64,000 bases of DNA. Origin: ZC4RG30 sp046047615. GTDB lineage: Bacteria; Pseudomonadota; Gammaproteobacteria; Steroidobacterales; Steroidobacteraceae. The translations under genes and the position numbers were made by a program. The stretch covers positions 124,001-188,000 of the forward strand of contig JBJOHO010000006.1 of the NCBI GenBank assembly GCA_046047615.1, written 5' to 3'. The notes beneath the pieces are model-generated. The model ran no database searches and was not told where the DNA came from. It saw only the letters and a program-made list of their open reading frames with translations. Shown in pieces: positions 56,558 to 64,000 of this stretch (within the stretch, counting starts at the first letter, position 1; every line of letters begins with the position of its first letter).

Positions 56558-57805
56558 ATGTTCCATCCCCTGTCGCTGTGGGTCGGGCTGCGCTACGTGC
56601 GCTCGCGCTCGAACCGTTTCTTCGTGTCCTTCATCACCTGGGTGTCGCTGGCCGGCGTCGCCGTGGGTGTGGCGGCGCTCATCGTCGTGCTGTCGGTCAT
56701 GAACGGCTTCGAGGGGGAGTTGCGCGAACGGCTGCTGTCGCTGTCGGCGATGGTGCGTGTCACGCCCGCACCGGCCTCCGCGATGGGCGATCCTGCGGCG
56801 CTGGCGGCCCAGGTTTCCAAGCTGCCGGGAGTGAGCCGCGCGACCCCCTATGCGTCGATGCAGGCCCTGGCCGTCCACGAGCCGGACATGCTGCCCTTGG
56901 AATTGCGTGGCCTTGATGCGGCCACGGCGCAGGACCCCGATGGCCTGGCCGGGATGGTCTACGACGGCGATGCCGCGCTGCTGGCCGAACGCGATGACGT
57001 CGTGGTGCTGGGCAGCATCGTTGCTGATCGTCTGGGCCTGGCCGTTGGTGACCGCTTCACCGTGCTCGTGCCCACGACGGTGGCGGGCGGCGTGCCTGAT
57101 GCCCGCCTGCGTGAGCTCACCGTCGTCGGCCTGTTCGAGGCCGGGCTGCAGGACCATGATTCGACCTTGGCCTTCGCCTCGCTGGCCAGCCTGCGCAGCC
57201 TCGGCAGTGCGGAGGCCGGTGGCGAAGGCCTGCAGGTCACGCTGGCTGATGCAATGCGTGCCCCCGATCTGGCGCGCAGCCTGGCCGCGGGACTGGGGCC
57301 GGGCTGGGTGGTGCGCGACTGGACCCAGGACCACGCCGGCTACTTCCGTGCGATCCGCATCGAGAAGACGATGATGTCGATCATCCTGCTGCTGATCGTG
57401 GCGGTTGCGGCCTTCAACATCGTGGCGATGCTGGTGATGGTGGTCACCGACAAGCGCACCGACATCGCCATCCTGCGCACGCTCGGTGCTTCGCCCGGCG
57501 CCGTGGCCCGCGTCTTCCTGGTGCAGGGCCTGGTCATCGGCTGGCTGGGCGTGTTCGCCGGCGTCAGCGGCGGCGTGCTGCTGGCGCTCAACGTGGGCGA
57601 CATCGTGCCCTGGCTCGAGCGTCTTCTGGGCGGGCAACTGCTCGACGCGGACGTCTACTACATCACGCGCATTCCCTCCGAGTTGCGCGCCGCTGATGTG
57701 CTGCGCATCGGTGCTGCCGCGCTGCTGGTCACGGCGCTGGCGACGCTCTATCCGGCGCGGCGCGCGGCGCGTGTCCCGCCAGCCGAGGCACTGCGCTATG
57801 AGTAG
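56558..57805 (+). CDS. lolC: LolC/E-type lipoprotein-releasing permease (first copy)
   Basis: Inner-membrane subunit of the LolCDE transporter that frees lipoproteins for LolA. 415 residues: helix 1 at about 25-48 (ITWVSLAGVAVGVAALIVV), a large periplasmic domain, then three C-terminal helices (about 272-295, 320-345, 385-405) and the end ARVPPAEALRYE. NGFEGELRERLL and TDIAILRTLGA are family hallmarks. It overlaps the second permease gene by 8 bases. Confidence 0.96.
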   Translation: MFHPLSLWVGLRYVRSRSNRFFVSFITWVSLAGVAVGVAALIVVLSVMNGFEGELRERLLSLSAMVRVTPAPASAMGDPAALAAQVSKLPGVSRATPYASMQALAVHEPDMLPLELRGLDAATAQDPDGLAGMVYDGDAALLAERDDVVVLGSIVADRLGLAVGDRFTVLVPTTVAGGVPDARLRELTVVGLFEAGLQDHDSTLAFASLASLRSLGSAEAGGEGLQVTLADAMRAPDLARSLAAGLGPGWVVRDWTQDHAGYFRAIRIEKTMMSIILLLIVAVAAFNIVAMLVMVVTDKRTDIAILRTLGASPGAVARVFLVQGLVIGWLGVFAGVSGGVLLALNVGDIVPWLERLLGGQLLDADVYYITRIPSELRAADVLRIGAAALLVTALATLYPARRAARVPPAEALRYE

Positions 57806-59042
57806 CTATGAGTGGCTCCTTGGCACGCGTTACCTGCGTTCGACGCAGAAGCGCGGGTTCGTCTCGTTCATCGCCCTGATCAGCGTGGCCGGACTGGCGC
57901 TGGGCGTGGCCGTGCTGCTGGTCGTGATGTCGGTGATGAACGGTTTCGAGGCGGAGCTGCGGACCCGCATGCTGTCGGTGACCTCGCATGCCACGCTCAC
58001 CGGTCTCGATGGTCCGCTGCAGGACTGGCGCGATGCGCAGGCTGCCGCGCTCGCCCAGCCGGGAGTGCTGGCGGCGGTGCCGTTCATCGAGTCGCAGGGC
58101 ATGTTGTCCCACGGTTCGCGCATCGTCGGCGCCCAGCTGCGTGGCATCGATCCTGCCGAGGAGCAATCGGCCGTCGGCCTGTTCCGGCAGTTGCCTGCAG
58201 ACGTGCGCGACGCGCTGCAGCCTGGCGCTTACCGCGTGATCCTGGGTGAGGCGCTCGCTGCGGAGCTCGGCGTGCGCGCAGGGGACAGCGTGGTGCTGGT
58301 GGCCCCGCAGGCCACGGCAACGCCCACGGGTCTGGTGCCGCGGATGCGCCGTTTCACGGTGGCAGGCACCTTCAGGTCCGGCATGTATGAGTTCGATCGT
58401 GGTCTTGCCCTGATGCACATCGCCGACGCCTCGCGCCTGTTCCGGACAGGTGCTGGGGTGACGGGCCTGCGGCTGGCCGTGGCGGATCCGCTGGAAGCGC
58501 CGCAGCAGGTCCGCGAGCTGGCCGTGGCGCTCGGTGGCGGTTTCTACGTCAGCGACTGGACGCGCCAGCACGCCAACTTCTTCCGCTCCATCCAGATGAC
58601 CAAGTCGATGATGTTCATCATCCTCTCCATGGTCGTCGGCGTGGCTGCTTTCAACATCGTTGCCACCCTGGTCATGATCGTCAAGGAGAAGCAGGGCGAC
58701 ATCGCCATACTGCGCACGCTGGGTGCGGGGCCGCGCAACATCCTGCTGGCCTTTGCCACACAGGGTCTGTTGATCGGCGTGGCCGGCATTGCAACGGGGA
58801 CGCTGCTGGGCCTGTTGCTGTCCTGGAACCTTGAGTCGCTCATCCACGGCCTCGAAGCCCTGACGGGGATGCGGTTCCTCGATGCGAAGGTCTATTTCAT
58901 GAGCGACCTGCCGGCCCGCCCGGAGTGGGCCGATGTGCTGCAGGTCGGTGGCATCGCCTTCCTGCTGTGCGTGCTGGCCACGCTCTATCCAGCGTGGCGC
59001 GCGTCCCGGACCCTGCCTGCGGAGGCACTGCGACATGACTGA
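57798..59042 (+). CDS. lolE: LolC/E-type lipoprotein-releasing permease (second copy)
   Basis: 414 residues, same layout as the first copy: SFIALISVAGLALGVAVLLV, MNGFEAELRTRML, GDIAILRTLGAG and ASRTLPAEALRHD. The two probably form the LolC/LolE heterodimer; which is the true LolA-docking LolC cannot be decided by eye. Start ATG 57798 inside the end of the first gene; the end overlaps lolD by 8 bases. Confidence 0.94.
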   Translation: MSSYEWLLGTRYLRSTQKRGFVSFIALISVAGLALGVAVLLVVMSVMNGFEAELRTRMLSVTSHATLTGLDGPLQDWRDAQAAALAQPGVLAAVPFIESQGMLSHGSRIVGAQLRGIDPAEEQSAVGLFRQLPADVRDALQPGAYRVILGEALAAELGVRAGDSVVLVAPQATATPTGLVPRMRRFTVAGTFRSGMYEFDRGLALMHIADASRLFRTGAGVTGLRLAVADPLEAPQQVRELAVALGGGFYVSDWTRQHANFFRSIQMTKSMMFIILSMVVGVAAFNIVATLVMIVKEKQGDIAILRTLGAGPRNILLAFATQGLLIGVAGIATGTLLGLLLSWNLESLIHGLEALTGMRFLDAKVYFMSDLPARPEWADVLQVGGIAFLLCVLATLYPAWRASRTLPAEALRHD

Positions 59043-59733
59043 TACCCCCGTCCTCGAAGCCCGTGGCCTGGGGCGCCGGTTCCGTGAAGGGCAGGGCAGC
59101 CTCGTGGTGCTCGAACACCTGGACCTGCGGCTGGATCCCGGCGAGCGCGTCGCCATTGTCGGGGCCTCGGGCTCCGGCAAGACGACGCTGCTGCAGCTGC
59201 TGGGTGGGCTTGATCGCCCGGACAGTGGTTCCGTGCACGTCAATGGGCGCGATATCCACGCGCTTGGCGAAGCCGAGCGCTGCGAGTTGCGCAACCGCGC
59301 GCTGGGCTTCATCTACCAGTTCCACCATCTGCTGCCGGAGTTCAGCGCGCTGGAGAACGTCGCCATGCCGCTGCTGGTGCGCCGGCTGCCGGCGCGCGAG
59401 GCGGTTGCAAAAGCGCGGGTCGTGCTTGAGGAAGTGGGGTTGGGCGCGCGGTTGACGCACCGGCCGCACGAACTGTCCGGTGGCGAAAGGCAGCGGGCGG
59501 CCGTTGCCCGGGCGCTGGTGACCGAGCCGCAGCTGGTGCTCGCCGACGAGCCGACAGGCAACCTCGACGGGGCGAACGCGCGACAGGTGTTCGAGTTGAT
59601 GCTGCGCCTGAACCGGGAGCGCGGCACCAGCCTGGTGGTGGTCACGCACGATCCGGCACTGGCGGCACGCCTTGACCGCGTCCTGGTCCTGCAAGACGGG
59701 AAACTGGTCGAACAGGCCGCTTTCAGCGGCTGA
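59035..59733 (+). CDS. lolD: LolD, lipoprotein-releasing ABC ATPase
   Basis: ATPase of LolCDE. 232 residues. Walker A GASGSGKT (43-50), FIYQFHHLLPEFSALENV (Q-loop and the LolD-type motif), signature LSGGERQRAAVARAL, Walker B LVLADEPTGNLDG, and the H-loop VVVTHDP. Overlaps the second permease by 8 bases and the convergent DUF2062 gene by 11; that overlap contains a GCCGCT-TTC-AGCGGC hairpin. Confidence 0.97.
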   Translation: MTDTPVLEARGLGRRFREGQGSLVVLEHLDLRLDPGERVAIVGASGSGKTTLLQLLGGLDRPDSGSVHVNGRDIHALGEAERCELRNRALGFIYQFHHLLPEFSALENVAMPLLVRRLPAREAVAKARVVLEEVGLGARLTHRPHELSGGERQRAAVARALVTEPQLVLADEPTGNLDGANARQVFELMLRLNRERGTSLVVVTHDPALAARLDRVLVLQDGKLVEQAAFSG

Positions 59734-60241
59734 CGCGGCGCCTGCGCCGGCCTAGCCTGCGCAGCGTGACCCACCGCCACAACACTTCGAGGCCGGCATA
59801 TCCGGCCAATCCGAGGCCTGCCCCGCAGACCAGGCAGCCGACCAGGAAGGGCTTCCACACCGGGCCCAGACCCACCTGCAGCCACTCCCAGCTCAGCTCG
59901 AAGGCGAACTCGCCCGGCGGGGCGCCTACCAGCAACGCGCCCACGCGGTAGGCGCCGTAGTACATGGGCAGCACGGTCAGCGGATTCATCACGTATGTCG
60001 AGGCAAAGACCACCGGCAGGTTCAGCCGCCACAGCAGCGCGGCGCCGATGGCCAACAGGAAATGGATCGGCAGCGGCACGAAGCAGATGGCGAGCCCGGC
60101 ACCGAAGGCCGCGGTCACGGACCGCCGGTTGGGCGACCACAGCCGCGAGTCCGTGACGCGGCTGCCGAACATCCGGAAATACCACTGTTGGCGCAGTGTC
60201 TCCGGCTTTGGCGTGAACTTGCGGATGAGGCGGCGCGGCAT
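59723..60241 (-). CDS. DUF2062 membrane protein
   Basis: 172 residues. Basic N-terminus MPRRLIRKFTP, then DUF2062 hallmarks: SVTAAFGAGLAICFVPLPIHF and VFASTYVMNPLTVLPMYYGA, with at least three transmembrane helices, and a very basic end RRLGRRRRRVSR. Function unknown; the position between lolD and comEC is shared with Xanthomonas relatives. An upstream in-frame ATG lies inside comEC on the other strand and is rejected. Confidence 0.88.
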   Translation of the reverse strand: MPRRLIRKFTPKPETLRQQWYFRMFGSRVTDSRLWSPNRRSVTAAFGAGLAICFVPLPIHFLLAIGAALLWRLNLPVVFASTYVMNPLTVLPMYYGAYRVGALLVGAPPGEFAFELSWEWLQVGLGPVWKPFLVGCLVCGAGLGLAGYAGLEVLWRWVTLRRLGRRRRRVSR

Positions 60242-60311
60242 GGTCGGGCGGCACGATACCAGCCTGCCGGCAAGCCGGTGCAACAAGCTGTCACAGGCCT
60301 GAAGGCCCGGC

Positions 60312-62576
60312 ATGCTGCTGCAGGCAAGCCTGTTTGTCGTTGGCGATCTGCTGCGCCTGGCCTGGCCGCAGCTCTGGCCACCTTGGCTTGCGCCGCTGCT
60401 GGCAGCCGTGGCGCTGCTGGCATGGCAATGGCGTGCCGGCCTGGGCGGGCCTGCCTGCCTGCTGCTCGGCATCGCTGCCGCCGATGCGGCCCTGCAGCAC
60501 GATATGCCGTTGCGCTGGGCGGTCGAGCAGCGGCGCGTGCTGGTTGGCAGGGTTGTCGACCTGCCCGCTGTGGATGCCCATGGCGCGAGCTTCACGCTGC
60601 TGGCGCGCTTGCGCGAGGAGAGTGACGAGGCACCGCAGCGGCGCATCCGCGTCCGCTGGAGTGGTCCGGCGGGCTGGCAGGTGCGCGCCGGAGACCATTG
60701 GCAGCTGGCGCTGCGGCTGCAACCGCTGGCCTCGCCCTTCAACCCTGACAGCCCCGACACGGCGCGCAACGAACTGCGCGACCACCTGCAGGCCCGAGGC
60801 GGCGTGATCCAGTCACGTCTCAACCGGCGGTTGGCGCCGCCTGCACCCTCACTGCTGACGTTGCGCGCCCGCCTGGCAGCCGACATCGACCGTCATGTGG
60901 TCGATCGCGATGCCGCCGCCCTGGTGGCTGCGCTGGCGATCGGCGCCACCGCCGACGTGCACCGCGGACAGTGGCAGCTGTTCAGCGTCACGGGTATCAC
61001 CCACCTGGTCGCCATTTCCGGCATGCACGTCACCTTGTTCGCGGTGCTGGCGATGGCCGTCGTGCGGCGTGCATGGGCCGCTTTGGCGCGGCGGGGCCTG
61101 CGCTGGCCGCGCGAGCCCTGTGCCGTCGTGGCGGGCCTGGGCCTCGCCACGGGCTACGCCCTGCTGGCCGGCTTCTCCGTGCCGACCCAGCGCACGCTGT
61201 GGATGCTCAGCGTGTTCCTGGGACTGCGTGTGCTCGGGCGCCACCTCCGGCCGTCGCAGTCACTGGCCGTGGCGCTGGTCGCCGTGCTGCTGGGGGATCC
61301 GTTCGCGGTGCTGGCGGCGGGTTTCTGGCTCTCGTTCCTCGCCGTGGCGGTCCTGGTGTTTCTCGCCGGCGGTCATTGGCCGGGCCTCGGCGGGTGGCGG
61401 TCTGCCGTGCAGGCGCAATGGCTGGTGTTCGTGGCGCTGTGTCCGGTCACTCTGGGCTGGTTTGGCAGCCTGTCGCTGGCGGGCCTGTGGGTGAATGCGC
61501 TGGCCATCCCCTATTTCACCTTTGTGCTGGTTCCCGCGGCACTGCTGGGCACTGCCGTCGCCCTGCTGTTGCCGGCGTCCTTGCAGATGTCCGTCGCCGG
61601 GCCGCTCTGGGTTTGCGCCGGCTGGCTCGCGAGCTGGGTGGGACCGGTGCTGGCCTGGGCATCACGCGCGCCCTTGGCCGCCTGGGAAATCATTCCTCCT
61701 GCATCCTGGCTGTTGCTGGCGGTGCCAGCCGTGCTGGTGGCGCTGCTGCCGTGGCGGCCCGTGCTGCGGGCCGGTGCACTGCTGGTGCTGCTGCCGCTCC
61801 TGTGGCGTGACGCGCGCCTGCCCCGGGGCGACCTGGTGCTCGAATGGCTGGACGTCGGGCAGGCGACCGCGGTGCTGGTGCGCAGCGGCGAGCGCGCGCT
61901 GCTCTACGGTACCGGCGACCGCTTCGGCAGCGCTGGCACTGCGGTGGAACGCGCTGTGCTGCCGCGATTGCGCCGGCTGGGGGTGAATCAGTTGCAGCTG
62001 CTGGCCTTGCCCCGGCTGGACCGCGACAGCGGGGCCGGGACCACCGCCCTGGAGGCGGAACTGCAGGTCCTGGAACGCCGTGCGGCCGTGGCCCCGGGTC
62101 GAGAGTTGCCGCCCGAGTTCAAGTCCTGCCAGACGACTTCTGCGGCGCCGCTGGATCCTGGCGGGCCCTGGCGCTGGCGCAGCTTGGTGCTCGGGGGATA
62201 CTGCGCCCTGCTGCTGGAGGGCCCGGGAGGCGGCGTGCTGCTGGCCCAGGGACTGGATGCCGCTGCAGCGCGTCAGTTGCATGCCGAGGGACATCGGCAC
62301 CTGCGGGTCGTGCTGGCGCCGCGGCATCTGGCAGGGACCGGTGCCGGCCCTGCGGATCTGGCGAGTCTGGGCGCGCGCTGGGCCGTCACCAGCCTCACGG
62401 TGGCTGCGTTGCCCTCGCCCTTGCGACTGCAGGCCTACCGGGACGCGGGGGTGCAGTTGCACCTGACCGCGGGACGTGGGCCTTGGCAGTTGCGCTGGAG
62501 CGGCGCCGAGGGATGGCAACGCCGGCAACGGGGTCCCTGGGCCGGGGTATGGCGCATGTTGCCGGGGCAGGAGTAA
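60312..62576 (+). CDS. comEC: ComEC/Rec2-family DNA channel protein with degenerate MBL domain
   Basis: Inner-membrane channel for single-stranded DNA during transformation. 754 residues: N-terminal helices and an OB-like domain (60-140), the Competence domain with ten or so transmembrane helices (about 210-500; ITHLVAISGMHVTLFAVLA), and a C-terminal beta-lactamase-like domain from WLDVGQATAVLV (Asp514). There, the metal site normally LSHxDxDHxGG reads LPRLDRDSGAG (566-576), so both histidines are Arg568 and Ser573. Later histidine motifs are also missing. The channel may work while the nuclease-like domain does not. Confidence 0.93.
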   Translation: MLLQASLFVVGDLLRLAWPQLWPPWLAPLLAAVALLAWQWRAGLGGPACLLLGIAAADAALQHDMPLRWAVEQRRVLVGRVVDLPAVDAHGASFTLLARLREESDEAPQRRIRVRWSGPAGWQVRAGDHWQLALRLQPLASPFNPDSPDTARNELRDHLQARGGVIQSRLNRRLAPPAPSLLTLRARLAADIDRHVVDRDAAALVAALAIGATADVHRGQWQLFSVTGITHLVAISGMHVTLFAVLAMAVVRRAWAALARRGLRWPREPCAVVAGLGLATGYALLAGFSVPTQRTLWMLSVFLGLRVLGRHLRPSQSLAVALVAVLLGDPFAVLAAGFWLSFLAVAVLVFLAGGHWPGLGGWRSAVQAQWLVFVALCPVTLGWFGSLSLAGLWVNALAIPYFTFVLVPAALLGTAVALLLPASLQMSVAGPLWVCAGWLASWVGPVLAWASRAPLAAWEIIPPASWLLLAVPAVLVALLPWRPVLRAGALLVLLPLLWRDARLPRGDLVLEWLDVGQATAVLVRSGERALLYGTGDRFGSAGTAVERAVLPRLRRLGVNQLQLLALPRLDRDSGAGTTALEAELQVLERRAAVAPGRELPPEFKSCQTTSAAPLDPGGPWRWRSLVLGGYCALLLEGPGGGVLLAQGLDAAAARQLHAEGHRHLRVVLAPRHLAGTGAGPADLASLGARWAVTSLTVAALPSPLRLQAYRDAGVQLHLTAGRGPWQLRWSGAEGWQRRQRGPWAGVWRMLPGQE

Positions 62577-62593
62577 ACGCTGTCTGCCTTGGG

Positions 62594-62599
62594 TATCAT
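62594..62599 (+). promoter_or_regulatory. possible -10 box before exbB
   Basis: TATCAT (5/6 to consensus) ends 8 bases before ATG 62608. Transcription from it would give a leader of about 2 bases. No convincing -35 box. Confidence 0.35.
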
Positions 62600-62607
62600 T
62601 TGAAGCC

Positions 62608-63231
62608 ATGTGGGAACTCTTCCTTGCCGGCGGCCCGTTGATGTGGCCGATCCTCCTGTGCTCGGTGCTCGCGGTGGCGATCATCGCCGAGCGTTCCTGG
62701 TCACTGCAGTCCGCGCGCGTCTGTCCGCCGGAACTGGCCGCCAAAGTGCGCCGGTTGGTCGAGACCCAGCAATTCACCGACCGCATGTTGGCCGCGCTGG
62801 CTGACGGCGCGCCGCTGGGGCGGTTGCTGCATGTGGCCCTCCAGCACCGGAACCGGCCCCGCGAGGTGCTGCGCGAGCGCCTCGAAGACACCGGTCGCCA
62901 GGTGGTCCATGACCTCGAACGCTACCTGCCGCTGTTGGGCACCATTGCCGGTGTCGCGCCGCTGCTGGGCCTGCTCGGTACGGTCACCGGCATCATCAAG
63001 GCCTTCGATGCCTTGTCCGCGACGGGTGGGGGCGATGCGCGTCTGTTGTCGGGTGGCATCGCCGAGGCGCTGGTCACCACGGCAGCAGGCCTGATCGTCG
63101 CGATCCCTGCGCTGGTCGCGGCGCGTGCCCTGCACAGCCGCGTCGATCGCCTGGTCCTGCACATGGAGCGCGAAGCCAGCGAGTTCGTCGATGCCCTCGA
63201 GGCCGGCGCGCCGGGCAAGGCCGCGTCTTGA
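62608..63231 (+). CDS. exbB: ExbB/TolQ-family proton channel subunit
   Basis: Inner-membrane motor protein that with ExbD uses the proton gradient to energise TonB or Tol. 207 residues with three transmembrane helices (about 8-28, 115-140, 155-180): LFLAGGPLMWPILLCSVLAV, GTIAGVAPLLGLLGTVTGII and EALVTTAAGLIVAIPALV are family segments. Pairing with exbD and msbA rather than tolRAB is typical of Xanthomonas relatives. Confidence 0.94.
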   Translation: MWELFLAGGPLMWPILLCSVLAVAIIAERSWSLQSARVCPPELAAKVRRLVETQQFTDRMLAALADGAPLGRLLHVALQHRNRPREVLRERLEDTGRQVVHDLERYLPLLGTIAGVAPLLGLLGTVTGIIKAFDALSATGGGDARLLSGGIAEALVTTAAGLIVAIPALVAARALHSRVDRLVLHMEREASEFVDALEAGAPGKAAS

Positions 63232-63653
63232 AGCTCTCCGGGCGCCGTCGGCCTGAGCCCGAGATCAGCCTCATCTCGCTGATCGACGTGCTGCTGCTCA
63301 TCGTCGTGTTCTTCATGCTGTCCTCGACCTTCGTCACCGAAGGGCGCCTGCGTGTGCAGCTGCCCGAGGCCGGGTTGCTGCCCGAGAAGCGCAGCGAGTC
63401 TGCGCCGCTGGTCATCACCGTCGCCGCCGATGGCAGCTACCGCGTCAACGACCGGGACCTGGTCAACAGCGGCCGCGAGACACTGCGCGCCGCGGTGCTG
63501 GCGGTGGCAGGGGAAGATCGCAGCCAGCGGCTGGTGCTGCGGGCCGACGGTCGTGCCCAGCACCAGGCCGTGGTCACCGCGATGGATGTGGTCGGCCGTC
63601 TCGGCTTCTCCCGTCTGGATGTGGCCACGGTCGAGCCGGGGACGCGCCAGTGA
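63228..63653 (+). CDS. exbD: ExbD/TolR-family proton channel subunit
   Basis: 141 residues; one transmembrane helix (about 17-35, LIDVLLLIVVFFMLSSTF) carrying the essential aspartate in SLIDVLLL, then a periplasmic domain. TTG start overlapping the exbB stop (TTGA) gives KLSGRRRPEPEISLISLID, the family N-terminus. The stop overlaps msbA (GTGA). Confidence 0.93.
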   Translation: MKLSGRRRPEPEISLISLIDVLLLIVVFFMLSSTFVTEGRLRVQLPEAGLLPEKRSESAPLVITVAADGSYRVNDRDLVNSGRETLRAAVLAVAGEDRSQRLVLRADGRAQHQAVVTAMDVVGRLGFSRLDVATVEPGTRQ

Positions 63654-64000
63654 CCACGGCCGTCCCGGCGACGGCAGCCCGCACCTACCGCCGGCTGCTG
63701 GGCTACGCCCGTCCCCATCTGGGCATGTTCGGCATCGGCGCCATCGGCATGGTGTTGTTCGCCGCCACCGACACCGCGCTGGCCTGGTTCATCAAGGTGT
63801 TCCTGCAAGATGCCTTCGTGGCGCCGAATCCCCGCGTGCAGTGGCTGGTGCCGGGGGGCGTGCTGCTGCTGTTCCTGGTCCGTGGAGTCGGTGACTACCT
63901 CGCGACCTACTTCCCAGGCTGGGTCGGCCGCCAGGTGATCAAGGCGATCCGCGCGGACCTGTTCGAGCAATACCTGCGGCTGCCCTGCCGGTACTACGAC
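63650..64000 (+). CDS. msbA: MsbA, lipid A flippase (5' part)
   Basis: ABC exporter that flips core-lipid A across the inner membrane. Only the first 117 codons are in the window. GTG 63650 overlaps the exbD stop (GTGA). The visible part has helix 1 (FGIGAIGMVLFAATDTALAW), the KVFLQDAFV segment, helix 2 (VLLLFLVRGVGDYLATYF) and GWVGRQVIKAIRADLFEQYL, all typical of MsbA. It completes the lipopolysaccharide theme of the window (lpxDAB, kdsA). Confidence 0.93.
   Translation, partial: MTTAVPATAARTYRRLLGYARPHLGMFGIGAIGMVLFAATDTALAWFIKVFLQDAFVAPNPRVQWLVPGGVLLLFLVRGVGDYLATYFPGWVGRQVIKAIRADLFEQYLRLPCRYYD

Noticed and set aside
59716..59730. GCCGCT-TTC-AGCGGC hairpin at the lolD/DUF2062 overlap as a terminator
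   Set aside because: It lies inside both coding sequences and lacks a T-run; kept only as a remark under lolD.

Overview
This is a gene-dense, GC-rich stretch of chromosome from a gammaproteobacterium. The gene orders bamA-skp-lpxD-fabZ-lpxA-lpxB-rnhB-dnaE, pyrG-kdsA-eno-ftsB-ispD-ispF, sdhCDAB-sdhE, rpoE-rseA-mucB, lepA-lepB-(DUF4845)-rnc-era-recO-pdxJ, mfd/lolCDE and comEC-exbB-exbD-msbA together suggest a member of or near the Lysobacterales/Xanthomonadales. That placement is inferred from gene order and base composition only; there is no rRNA gene. I see no tRNA, CRISPR array, insertion sequence or prophage.

Layout. 1-9.7 kb: outer-membrane protein assembly (3' part of bamA, skp), lipid A synthesis (lpxD, fabZ, lpxA, lpxB), rnhB and dnaE. 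9.8-17.6 kb: accA, tilS, pyrG, kdsA, eno, ftsB, ispD, ispF, mostly with 4-base start/stop overlaps. 17.6-20.9 kb: a convergent Smr-domain gene, surE, pcm, then the only long gene-free stretch (about 480 bases), which is structured and locally A-rich and ends in a strong terminator. 20.2-24.6 kb: reverse-strand FKBP isomerase, a PQQ/haem alcohol dehydrogenase lipoprotein and an Mth938-like gene, facing a COG4255-type gene. 24.6-30.7 kb: recJ, prfB (with a programmed +1 frameshift), lysS, murI and reverse ygfZ. 30.7-35.1 kb: a complete succinate dehydrogenase locus with both assembly factors (SdhAF4-like and SdhE) and a YgfX-like membrane protein. 35.1-46.7 kb: sigma-E module, translation and export factors (lepA, lepB), rnc, era, recO, pdxJ, rlmD, nagZ.

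46.7-52.2 kb is the one clearly accessory block. It holds a tannase-family esterase, a two-gene unit of a MerR-like DNA-binding protein and an unusual von Willebrand A plus macrodomain fusion, and a coupled pair of secreted proteins, one made almost wholly of 29-residue CX10C repeats. 52.2-64 kb: csiV-like gene and mfd (reverse), two lolC/E-type permeases and lolD, DUF2062, comEC (with a metallo-beta-lactamase-like domain that has lost its metal-binding histidines), exbB, exbD and the start of msbA, which runs off the window.

The common theme is envelope building: BamA/Skp for outer-membrane proteins, LpxD/FabZ/LpxA/LpxB, KdsA and MsbA for lipopolysaccharide, LolCDE for lipoproteins, and RpoE/RseA/MucB watching over the envelope. 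The most interesting points for follow-up are the vWA-macrodomain/MerR-like pair, the repeat protein, the structured spacer after pcm, the degenerate ComEC domain, the non-AUG start of sdhE, and several genes whose -10 box sits so close to the ATG that their mRNAs are probably leaderless.
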